Origin: Dermatophagoides farinae
Lineage: Eukaryota > Arthropoda > Arachnida > Sarcoptiformes > Pyroglyphidae
NCBI RefSeq assembly: GCF_024713945.1
Contig: NC_134677.1
Location: 6,761,001 to 6,825,000 of the forward strand
DNA: 64,000 nucleotides
Reading direction: 5' to 3'
The notes beneath the pieces are model-generated. The model was not told the DNA's origin and did no database searches. It saw nothing but the letters and a program-made list of their open reading frames with translations. Position 1 is the stretch's first letter. The number at the start of each line of letters is the position of its first letter. A program made the position numbers and the translations under genes. Positions 23,941-33,755 of this stretch are shown here, one piece after another.

Positions 23941-25157
23941 CATCATTTACACATTTGAAAGCATTGACATACCAATCAGGAATGATGAGAAGATTGCCAG
24001 AATAAAGCACTTTTTTACATGTAATCGTTGATGAATTTCGTTCTTTGCTAAACAGATAAACCTTAGAAGGGTCATTTTCATTTTTCAATAAATTCTGTAC
24101 GTATGTTAGGAAATGGTCTAGAAAATTCCAACAATCTCTATAATCCCAAATTCGAAAGGCCCGTCTTGCAATGTCATCGACATACAATGTTTCGATTGAT
24201 GTAACTGTGGTAAGATTGTTTTCTTTGTATCCACAAATTATTCGATCGATTGCTACCAATTTACTTTGAGCCCACCATTTGCATGATTTATAACGATGGA
24301 AATTTTCGTCTTGTATGTGACTATTAATTTTGGATGTCGTTTTTATTTCAACAAAATTTTCCATACGCGTGGAATCTTGTTCTTTGTCTTCCAGACAGTC
24401 TATTTCGGCCACATATAATAATGAATGATATCCGTTCCGATTGGCCATAGAATGGATTTTTGATTTGAGCAAAGCAGAATATTCATGTAATGTAGGAGAA
24501 AAATTATTGTCATACATTCTTGTATCTTGATGTTTGGATTTGGTTATATAATGCTCAAATCGATAACCACCATAAGAAGCCATATTTAAACGCTCAAAAT
24601 TGCTTTCATTTTCATCATGATCATTGAAAAATGGACATATATAAATTGTTCCTTTAAATTTAGAAAATCCAATATGCCATTCATCACTCACAATCGGCGT
24701 ACACATGATCCTTGTAAATACTCCTCTTTGAGTGATGAAATCAAAATCCAGCGGTTTAGCTTGATTACCGCTTTCGATTAAATGACGATTTTTTAAAATC
24801 CATTTAAGCATTTCATCCAATTTATCAATACTAGGGTTCGCCCAGTTGATATGTTTAAAACGATCATATCCTTCGGTCAAATCTAATTGAAGGTAGTCTA
24901 GTGACTGAGGAAGATCCAGATATGACAAATTTGATTCATCGAATCGCATTTCTCTAGTTCGATTTTTTTTATACAAATCAGAGGAAAAATGGCCAATTTT
25001 TTCTGGTTTTCGAAACGAAGCGCTATTCACACGGTAATCAATAAAATTTGGCTCAAGATTTGGTAAATCTTCATAATTTGTATCTTGTAATTCTGGAATC
25101 ATTGTAAGTATTGATAATTGAAATAAGAATAAATTTATTACCTTTAAGTGGTGACAT
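23909..25157 (-). CDS. DXO: DXO/RAI1-family decapping exonuclease
   Basis: Removes incomplete or non-canonical (including NAD) caps from RNA and degrades the body 5' to 3'. A single long exon reads from 25102 (MIPELQDTNY) to the stop at 23909, 397 residues. A spliced alternative uses ATG 25157-25155 (MSPLK), donor GGTAATA at 25141, and acceptor TTCCAG before 25092, giving 399 residues with the same body. Catalytic landmarks by the 397-residue numbering: GYRFE (Glu183), VAEIDC (Glu233, Asp235), VEIKT (Glu252, Lys254). These match in order and nearly in number the human DXO residues, so the enzyme should be active. RGVFTRIMCTPI and GTIYICPF are also typical. It converges with alkaline phosphatase, overlapping it by 32 coding bases. 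Confidence 0.94.
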
Positions 25158-26097
25158 TTTTTTTTATTGTTATATCTTTACGTTCTTATTCTTATAAATT
25201 ATTATTATCGAATTTTAATCAACACCGAAAAAAGATATTATTTTTTCCAAGAGAGTCTTTATTGTCCACGATTTTGATTATTGTGGCGAAAAAAAAATGA
25301 AATCAAAATTTGAAAAAAAAGAAGAAGCATATTTGTATAAACCAGCATGTGGAATCATCATTTAATGTCCATTAAGGATATCTCTGTATATAGAGAGACA
25401 GTATTGGTATACAATACGAAAATTTTTCCACTTAGCAGCTATTCAAATGGCTGAAGAAATGAGTGAAAAATATTAAAGAGTCGGTGTCTAGTTTGTATAT
25501 ATATTCAATTACATTGCTCATTTTTTCTGGCATTCTCGCTCATTTCATCACACGCATTATATACAACAAAAAAAAATCTATATTCCCCCCTTTCTCTCTC
25601 AATATATATATATATAAACAGTGTGTGTGCTAGCAGAAAAAAATAAATATACCAATATTTTGGTGATATATATAGTGTGTGTGTGTGTGTGTAAGAAAAG
25701 ACAAAAAATTAATTGTTTACAAGTCATCATGTAATTCATATATCACATCTAAACAAAAATATATTTAATAAACAAAAATTCGAATACAAAGCTATGTCAT
25801 GTTTATTGTATTGGTGGTGGGTGTATATTATTTGATATACTTGAATTATAATTGATATATTCTTGGCTTGCAATTCTATTGTTTTTGTTATGAAAAAATT
25901 GATTTAATCATTCAAATGTATACGGTATGACTCGAATGATTCTGAATTTTCATTAACCATATAATATATATAGTTATTATAAGGTCTTTATGATTTTTTT
26001 ATTCAATTTAGATTTACCAATGAATGAATACCTGTTCATGTGGAATATATCGACAACAATAAAGTCGTCGATCAATTTTTTTTAATTAAATTATACT
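25158..26097. promoter_or_regulatory. Divergent spacer, DXO / Gln-rich gene
   Basis: AT-rich spacer with (TA)n near 25601-25617, a (GT)n tract near 25674-25692, and long A/T runs. It should hold both promoters. No gene seen. Confidence 0.45.
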
Positions 26098-27403
26098 ATG
26101 CCCAATAATCGTTATATTGGCCATCATCATCATCATCATTATCATCGTCATCACCAAAATCATAATCAACAACAACGACATCACATTCATCAACGACAAC
26201 AAAACAACGATATTCATACAACAGCGACAATTGCTGATCCTTATGGAATCACTTTGATTGCCGCTAATCCTGTGAATCATAGCCAAGAGAATCATTTGGA
26301 TGTTGGATTTCACAATAATCATCAACAACGAGATCAACTAAATAATACAATGTCGCAGACTGCACAAATTGTTTTATTACCGACACAAAATTTACAAGTA
26401 TCAAATGGTTTCATTAATGAACATCATACATCAACCCTTGTACAAAAAACGACAGTTGCCGAACCTGTACAAATGATTTTGCCCACAAACAACGATCTTG
26501 TTGGCTCTTATCAGGTAGCTGCCGCAACTTTTCCAAATGTCAGCGTATTAGTACCGTCGACAATATTGATAGCCAATCAAAATGAATGCATATTAATACC
26601 ACAACAACAAAATTCACAGAATATTTGTCAACCTAATCTAAGCTTACAGGTTGCATCTTCAAATAATCATCAACTATTCTATACCTCTCCAATTGACTCT
26701 TCATATGAAGGTAAGCTAAAAAAAATTAAAATAACTGAAATAAATTGTATAATAAAATTCTTATATTAATTATTACATAGCTACTAATGTTGAATATGAA
26801 GAAGTTCCACAACAACAACCTCAGGAAGAGCAAGAATGCGAAATCATTGCCTTGGACAATAACATCAGTGCACAGACCGTACTTACAGGAATAGCGATGA
26901 CTGATCAAAACGAAACCATTCTAAATCATCAGCCTACTCATTTGATTAATAATAATTGTCAGATAATTGGTATTGTTCATAATGGTACTAATCAGGTTAG
27001 TATCCTGCAACAGCAACAACAACCACAATCTAGTTTGGTGCATTCGACATCGGTTGATCAAACCATCCAACAACAAGTACTATTGTCAAAATGTGTGGAT
27101 TCTAATGATAGCAATAATAACAAGCAAAATCAACAATCAATGGAAATTCATACGAATGGCTATCAATATGATATGAATGAATTCTTAACTACAATTGCTG
27201 AACCATCATCATCAGCTCTAACAACAACAGTAACGAAAGAAAAATCCGATCCGGATCAAGCAAAAGAATGGCTTAAAGATTGTTTCATTGTAAATAGGGC
27301 CTTAAAAGCTTTGAAAAAAGCCAACAACAACAATTCAAATATTCAACAATCTAATGATCAGAACAGAACCGTCCAGATTATCAAAAGAAACAGTTATCAG
27401 TAA
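26098..27403 (+). CDS. Gln/Asn/His-rich protein of unknown function, possible transcription regulator
   Basis: Exons: 26098-26710 and 26781-27403, joined in frame, 411 residues. The first 40 residues are a His/Gln/Arg run (HHHHHHYHRHHQNHNQQQ). The middle is rich in Gln, Asn, Ser, Thr and Val with short hydrophobic patches such as QIVLLPTQ, QMILPT, SVLVPSTILIANQ and ECILIPQQQ. The tail has a helical basic segment (EWLKDCFIVNRALKALKKA) before the stop. This composition is typical of activation domains in nuclear regulators, but I see no DNA-binding domain and do not recognise the family. An intact frame across both exons and a good GTAAGC/ACATAG splice pair support it as a real gene. Confidence 0.75.
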
Positions 27404-27643
27404 AAATTAGCATAAATTTCTTATGTTGTTGGTATTGAAGAATAGCCAAAACATTTTATTTCAAAGCTGGCCAAACTTCAATTCTTTTCTTCTTGAAAAT
27501 CACCACTGTGATACATGACTTTATTCAAAGATTGTTTCTTTTTTTTCTCTCCATGAATGGATATAATAAAAATTGTATATCTTTGGAAAATTTATATATT
27601 TTATTTTATTATTATTATTTAGATAAAATTTTCTGTGTCATTT

Positions 27644-28864
27644 TCATATATTGATGACACGGCTAAGTTTTTGAATACGATTTAATAGAATATCGCCATG
27701 TTTGATACATGCCTGATACTGATGATTTTTGGCATCCGGCCGATTGGTCTCGACAATACCGTTCACCTTATCGATCTTACAGAAAAGTCTTCCAGCAGCA
27801 ATAAAACGAGCCAATTCCTGATCGATGAAATTGACAGTGACACCAAAAGCATCGGCCATATATTTTAGTTCCAAACTTCGATACGATTCCAATAATTGAT
27901 TATAGGCAAGAATACGCATTTCACGAATATAAAAACGATAATGTGGCTGAAACAATCGATCTTTTTTCATAAAGTATTCGATCCAGCAAAGTTTCTCAAA
28001 AAATTTACTGTAATTGCATTCGTATAGCGAAAATAGAAATTCGCGAAGTTCGGGATTTCCGTGAAGTACTTCCAAAATTTCAGCACCTTTTATGACATTT
28101 TTTCGGAGTTGAACTCTAGGCAAAGAAATCATGGCCGTAATAACAGTATAGGCTACAAACGTTTTGTAATCACAAAGTTCATAGCAAGTGAACGTTGAAA
28201 TTGTGTCCAAAAAAAGTGATGCAGCTTGTTGAAAATCACGAATGGTGATGCAATAGAAACCTTGATAGACACGTAATCGATTTCGACGATCCCAATCACC
28301 ACCTTCTTCAATGAGTTCTTTTGCTTTTTCAATGTTGATAGAAATCAATTTATGATCCAAATAAAAAAGACCAATACGGATAATGTGAAACAATAAATCT
28401 AAACGATGGCCCAACGACACTGTTTTATCGTAGGTTTTTCGAAAAGCAGACATTGTATTTTCTTTATCGCCAATCATACTATAGTATTCGGCTTTGGCCA
28501 GATTAGCTTCACGAACTTCCATTTCACCCAGATTTTTTTCCGCATCTTCAATAGCAAAATCAAATTCTTTAATTTTTTCATCATTCTTCTTTTTCATTTT
28601 TTCGTAAAGTTCTTCGTTAATTGGCCATTTTAAAGTTTCACAAACCTTTTAATAAAAAAGTAATCAGATAAAATTATGTAAGATAAAACTGGTTAAAAAA
28701 CTGACCATTTTATAGAAAGGTGCCATGTCATTTTGAGTGATAGCATCCATAAGATTTTGTCGAATTGATGCATTATCTTCAATGGTTAATAAGAAAAGCC
28801 ATTGTGATAGTTCCAAATTTGGATTTTTAGCTAAGCTTTCATCTTCTAGATTTTCGGCTGGCAT
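27644..28864 (-). CDS. PSMD6: 26S proteasome regulatory subunit PSMD6 (Rpn7)
   Basis: Lid subunit of the 26S proteasome that supports the deubiquitinating subunit. Exons on the minus strand: 28864-28706 and 28645-27644; 386 residues against 389 in human. The N-terminus ([26 protein letters not shown]) and the helical repeat region follow the Rpn7 pattern. The C-terminal PCI domain is present ([22 protein letters not shown] ... [21 protein letters not shown]). It ends [10 protein letters not shown]-like ([13 protein letters not shown]). It shares a 390-base divergent promoter region with the RANBP9/10 gene. Confidence 0.98.
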
Positions 28865-29254
28865 TTTTGTTTATACTTATGGATCGCTTTTGAACAAGAA
28901 TTTATAAAAAAATAAATCAAAAAAAAAAAAAAAAAAATAAAATTAAAAGACTCAATCGAAAATGATTCAGCGAAGTTTGATAAATGGAAGCTGTTCATAA
29001 AATCTATATGCACATATTCACCAAAAATCACCAGCAACGACATCATTATTGCAATAAAGTAGCAGTCAACAAAAGAAAAATACTCGGAACAATAGACAGC
29101 TACGCTTCTTGTTGTTTGTGATCTCGTTATAATAAGTGTATTTTATATTTATTATAATTTGGAATTTTAAAACAATAAATAATAGTTACATCATCAGCGT
29201 TTCGGTTGTTTAATTTTAAAAAAAAAATCTTTGAATAATAATCTAATAGATTTA
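28865..29254. promoter_or_regulatory. Divergent promoter region, PSMD6 / RANBP9-10
   Basis: 390 bases between oppositely directed start codons of two ubiquitin-proteasome genes. It has an A-run near 28919-28937 and no clear TATA box at a fixed distance. Shared regulation is possible but inferred only from arrangement. Confidence 0.4.
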
Positions 29255-30787
29255 ATGTCGAATAATCCTTTAGTGCGAGAGTTGGTCATGGATTCATCAT
29301 CATCTAGATCATCATCGCCCGTCAATCTGCCCAATCATCTTAATGCTGAACAGATTGGTCGGCTGAAAAAACTTTATCCATATACTGATCTAGATCAGAT
29401 ACCGAAACAATGGTCTTCCAAAGATAAAGCCAATTATATAACATTGTCGGAAGATGGTCTCAAAGTTCTTTATAAGGGTGTGGGCAAAACTCATAAAGAT
29501 GCGGCTGCTATTCGAGCTTCAAATCCTGTACCTCTATCATGTCTACTTTATTATTATGAAGTCAAAATCATTTCAAAGGGTCGTGATGGATACATGGGTA
29601 TTGGTCTGGCAGCTCAAGGTGTTAATATGCATCGTTTACCTGGTTGGGACAAACAGTCATATGGTTATCATGGTGATGATGGACATTCGTTCAATAGCTC
29701 CGGTACTGGTCAACCTTATGGACCCACATTCACCACAGGTGATACAATCGGTTGTGGCTATAATCTAATCGAAAATCTTTGTTTCTACACTAAAAATGGC
29801 CAAAATCTTGGAGTTGCTTTTGTGGATTTGCCTCAAGTATCATTGTTTCCAACAGTTGGCCTTCAAACGCCTGGTGAAGAATTGGAAGCAAATTTCGGTA
29901 TCAAGCCATTTTGTTATGATATCGAACAAGACATATTCAAGTTAAGAAATAAAGTAACATCTTGTATAAATCTTTTCCCAGTAAATCACACTGAATGGCA
30001 ACCGATGATCCATCATTTGGTACAATCATGGCTCATACATAATGGTTATTGTTCTACAGCACAAGTCTTTTCGGAATATACCAAAATACCGTTTAATGAA
30101 AACATTCAGAACGTAAAACAAAGGCTCAAAATACAACAATTAGTATTGAGTGGTAAGATCGGCGAGGCTATTCAAACAACAAATCGACTTTATCCAACAG
30201 TGTTGCAAGATAATCATAATCTTTTATTCGCCTTGAAATGTCGACAATTTATCGAATTTGTATGTGGAAACGATGATCTTCCCTTTTCAGCCAATGGCAA
30301 TGATTGTAATGGAAACTCGGAAATGAAAATGGAATTAGACATGAATTCTGATGATAATGAAGATCTACCAGTTAATAATTTCAACAATCAATCAGAGGAT
30401 AATTTGGTGCATAATAATGATGTAAATCACACATCGAATAATATTCACTCGTCCAATGATAATATTGATCGTTTCAAAATGATTCTAATGTTTGGTAAAG
30501 AATTGAATTCTTTGGCACAAAAATTGGATGCCGATTCAGCATCGAAAGAGATCAATAAGAAAATGTTAGAAGAGGCATGGTTTTTTATTGCATTCTCTGA
30601 TCCCAATGAAGCTACTAAATACTTGAATCATTTAGATCGTGAAACCGTCTGTCAAAGATTAAACAATGCCATAGTCAATCTTAATTCGGGTACGCAAAAA
30701 GTAGCAATCGAAACAGTGATAAAGCATACAAAAGCATTAATAGGTTTGAATAATTATTGTGGTGCTTGGATTATGGATAATATTTGA
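29255..30787 (+). CDS. RANBP9: RanBP9/RanBP10 (RanBPM), CTLH/GID E3 ligase scaffold subunit
   Basis: Scaffold subunit of the CTLH E3 ubiquitin ligase complex. One uninterrupted exon, 510 residues from the first ATG ([17 protein letters not shown]); the frame is open a little further up to a TTG but has no ATG there. Order of domains: SPRY (about residues 65-220, with [20 protein letters not shown] and [16 protein letters not shown]), LisH ([20 protein letters not shown]), CTLH (about 290-345, [22 protein letters not shown]), an Asn/Asp-rich linker, and a C-terminal CRA domain ([19 protein letters not shown]). Lack of introns over 1.5 kb is unusual beside its multi-exon neighbours and could mean old retroposition or intron loss. 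RANBP9 and RANBP10 cannot be told apart in an arthropod. Confidence 0.96.
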   Translation: MSNNPLVRELVMDSSSSRSSSPVNLPNHLNAEQIGRLKKLYPYTDLDQIPKQWSSKDKANYITLSEDGLKVLYKGVGKTHKDAAAIRASNPVPLSCLLYYYEVKIISKGRDGYMGIGLAAQGVNMHRLPGWDKQSYGYHGDDGHSFNSSGTGQPYGPTFTTGDTIGCGYNLIENLCFYTKNGQNLGVAFVDLPQVSLFPTVGLQTPGEELEANFGIKPFCYDIEQDIFKLRNKVTSCINLFPVNHTEWQPMIHHLVQSWLIHNGYCSTAQVFSEYTKIPFNENIQNVKQRLKIQQLVLSGKIGEAIQTTNRLYPTVLQDNHNLLFALKCRQFIEFVCGNDDLPFSANGNDCNGNSEMKMELDMNSDDNEDLPVNNFNNQSEDNLVHNNDVNHTSNNIHSSNDNIDRFKMILMFGKELNSLAQKLDADSASKEINKKMLEEAWFFIAFSDPNEATKYLNHLDRETVCQRLNNAIVNLNSGTQKVAIETVIKHTKALIGLNNYCGAWIMDNI

Positions 30788-31033
30788 TCAGCTTTGTAAT
30801 CATCATCATCATCATCATAATCATCGTCGATAGTCTTTTGTAATCATTTGCAAAAAATTTTTTTCTTTTTTTTTGACATTTTGCTTTTAATTACTCTCAG
30901 TGTAAACAAACTGGGATTCTTTTTTGTAATTAAAAAAAATCATCTCAATATTTCTATTGATAAAATTAATATTACACAATATGTAATAATTATACAGAAG
31001 TTTGAATATTAAATGAAAAAAAATCAAAGTTAC

Positions 31034-31923
31034 TTAAATATCTTTCTTTTTATGATAAAAAATTTGATTAAATCGCGAAATTCGATTTTGAAGAGTATAT
31101 TCATCGTTATTATCTTTTATATGCTTAATATCGATATCGGGAAATCGTTCCTGTAGATGATCCAGATCAATATTTGGAAATCGTTTCAGTAATTGTCGAC
31201 AATAGAATTGTTGTTTCAATAACTGTGACATTCGACGATTTAGTTGAATCTCATTGAAACGTCGATTAAAATTGATAACATCGGCACCGAAACCAGGAGC
31301 ATTGAATTTTCTCCATTCACTGTTCATCCAATATGGTATTAAATGTTCCGAACAGGCAATCATTCTCCAACGACCAAATATATCGCGACGAAAAACTCGA
31401 CGCCTTTCAACCGGGCTACTGTCACCAACTTCAAGCTGCCAGTAAGCTCGATTTCTTTCTTTTATGACTTCTTCAATATTCTTCATACTATCTTCAACTT
31501 TAACCAATCTTTCTGGACTAACCATGTTTTCCACTTCATCTTTAGCAGCCTGTTCCATTGTCATTAACATGTTTCGTTCTTTATATAATATGTACCATAA
31601 TTTATGTAAATCACTATTACTTTTGATACGAAGTTCTTCGATTCGCCAACCTCGACCTATTCAAATGAATAATTAATTATTTAAATCGATTGATAACGAT
31701 TCATTTGATTACCAGATTTAACCTCTTCTTTAATCCAATTGTCGGGAAGATCAAAAAAAGTCATTAATCGTTTATTTATTTCTTCCGAACTTAATTCCAT
31801 CAAATCGGCAGATTCTTGTCCGGATGTACTTGCAACAGCAGAAGATTTACTGCTCAGAAATTTTGCGGTTGAATTCAAAAATTTTCTTTGAATCAAAAAT
31901 CGTATTTTTAATAAGGATGCCAT
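31034..31923 (-). CDS. MRPL47: Mitochondrial ribosomal protein L47 (uL29m)
   Basis: Large-subunit mitoribosomal protein of the L29 family. Exons on the minus strand: 31923-31713 and 31656-31034; 277 residues. The basic, Ser-rich N-terminus (MASLLKIRFLIQRKFLNSTA) is a mitochondrial targeting peptide. The MRP-L47 domain follows: FFDLPDNWIKEEVKSG, then GRGWRIEELRIKSNSDLHKL and WYILYKERNMLMTMEQ, the family's hallmark. The C-terminal extension is charged and helical. Its start codon is only 191 bases from that of prohibitin 2, which points the other way. Confidence 0.96.
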
Positions 31924-32114
31924 TTTTTTGTAAATTAGCAAAAATTGTTATTTTGGTTCAAAAGAAAGGCATGTCCCCCTTCGGGATACGTTCTATTTGA
32001 ACATTATTTGATGAACACATGTTCCCAATTTCATCACATCTTGAAGCATTTCACATTCTGTCCTTTGACAATTTTTTTGCTCGTTTTCTTTTTAATTATT
32101 GATCTTCACTAATT
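31924..32114. promoter_or_regulatory. Compact divergent promoter, MRPL47 / PHB2
   Basis: 191 bases between the start codons of two nuclear genes for mitochondrial proteins, so both promoters and both 5' UTRs must fit here. It includes a locally GC-richer patch (CCCCCTTCGGGATACG, about 31975-31990). Confidence 0.55.
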
Positions 32115-33541
32115 ATGGCTGAAAAACTTGGTGATTTCATGGGAAAATTTGGCGGTAAAACCCCATCCGGTCTTGGCCTTGGTGCCAAATTATTGTTAGC
32201 CGCTGGTGGCCTTGGTTATGCTGCAACTCAATCCGTTTATACAGGTTTGGCTAATTCAATTTTTTTGTTTCGTTGATTTAATTTAAAATTTTATCATTCT
32301 GATTAGTTGATGGTGGTCATCGAGCGATAATTTTCAGCCGTCTAGGTGGTGTTCAACAGGGTGTTTACTCTGAAGGATTGCATTTTCGGTAAATTTTAAA
32401 ATATTAAAAAATTTTATACACAAGCTAAAATAATTTTTTTTAACCAATAGCATTCCTTGGTTTCAATGGCCTATCATTTATGATATTCGATCAAAGCCAC
32501 AACAATATTCTTCACCGACTGGTAGTAAAGATTTGCAGATGGTTAATATTTCATTGCGTGTTCTGGCTCGTCCGGATGCTTTAAAACTTCCACATATATA
32601 TCGGGTTTTGGGCACTGATTTTGATGAACGTGTTTTGCCTTCGATTTGTAATGAAGTTTTGAAAAGTGTTGTGGCCAAATTCAATGCCTCACAATTGATC
32701 ACTCAACGTCAACAAGTATCCCTTCTGGTTCGAAAACAATTAATTGATCGTGCAAAAGATTTCCATATTATTCTGGATGATGTTTCTCTTACCGAATTGA
32801 GTTTTGGAAAAGAATATTCACATGCTGTCGAAGCTAAACAAGTTGCCCAACAAGAAGCTCAACGTGCCCAATTTTTAGTAGAAAAAGCGATACAGGAAAA
32901 ACAACAAAAGATTGTACAAGCTGAGGGTGAAGCCGAAGCCGCTCGAATGATATCCTTTTCACAATTATTACGATTTTTAATGATTTTATTTACTATAATG
33001 GTCTTTAATGATGAACTTTAATGGCATTTTTTCATAGCTCATCTTTCTGATTTGAGGTCTGATATCTTGGCGTCAAAACCGTAGGATTTAATCAATTTTG
33101 ATGCTGTAAAGGGCAGACTACAATTTATCATCAATCTGAACCAAATGGTTCTGTTAGAATGAGTACATATAGTTATTTATGAAGCATTCTAGCTATGGTT
33201 CAATAAGATTGATAAACATTTAGATAGGAAAAAAATTAATCAAAAATGATTCTTTAATTCTTTAGTAATCTGATGACCATGTTTGCAATAGAATCAATCA
33301 AATCATTCCAATTTTTCTTTTTATTTTCCTGAGCTCTATTTTTTTCCGATTTTACTTAGGTGAAGCAATTTCCAAGAATCCTGGTTATCTCAAATTGAGA
33401 AAAATTCGTGCCGCCCAACACATTGCCGAGACGATTTCACAATCACAGAACCGAGTTTATCTGGATGCTCAATCATTGTTATTGAACATTGCAAGCAAAG
33501 ATTTCGATATTAAACCGTCAGAAATTCAGGGCAAAAAATAA
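32115..33541 (+). CDS. PHB2: Prohibitin 2
   Basis: Inner-membrane ring scaffold with PHB1; acts in mitochondrial protein quality control and as a mitophagy receptor. Exons: 32115-32244, 32307-32388, 32451-32949, 33356-33541; 298 residues (human 299). The N-terminal membrane anchor is around [20 protein letters not shown]. The PHB core contains [16 protein letters not shown] and [18 protein letters not shown], followed by the long coiled coil with [20 protein letters not shown] and [11 protein letters not shown], then [20 protein letters not shown] and the C-terminal GKK. The first two introns are 62 nt GT-AG. The third runs from ATATCCTTTT to TTTTAC and is a U12-type AT-AC intron. Only this splice restores the invariant EAARM-LGEA junction and the expected length. 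Confidence 0.97.
32950..33355 (+). other. U12-type AT-AC intron in PHB2
   Basis: The intron starts ATATCCTTTT, an exact match to the minor-spliceosome AT-AC donor consensus, and ends TTTTAC. A possible branch site, TTTTCCTGAGC with A at about 33332, lies about 24 bases before the end; it matches the TTCCTTRAC consensus only in part. At 406 nt it is several times longer than most other introns here. No GT donor near 32950 gives an in-frame PHB2. Confidence 0.85.
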
Positions 33542-33755
33542 ACAAATCAAATTAGTCAGAATTCAATTAAATATTTTTTGCAAAATAATGAAATGAAAAA
33601 ATATCAGTTCTATTCATTGTCTGAATCATTAGCTACAAAAATAATGTGTTAGATTTTTTTTTCTACAACAAAAATATTAATAAAAAATCTAATTTTGATT
33701 TTTTTACTTCGTAATTTGTGCATTTCTCATCATTTTATCTAACTAATGGTTGTCA

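Noticed and set aside
29231-29254. Upstream extension of RANBP9/10 starting at TTG
   Set aside because: No ATG in frame before 29255; a TTG start is not expected in an animal nuclear gene.
33340-33361. Ordinary TTAG acceptor for the last PHB2 exon
   Set aside because: Starting the exon after TTAG at 33359 needs one leftover base from the exon before, and no GT donor near 32950 supplies it. The AT-AC reading gives an exact PHB2 junction and length.
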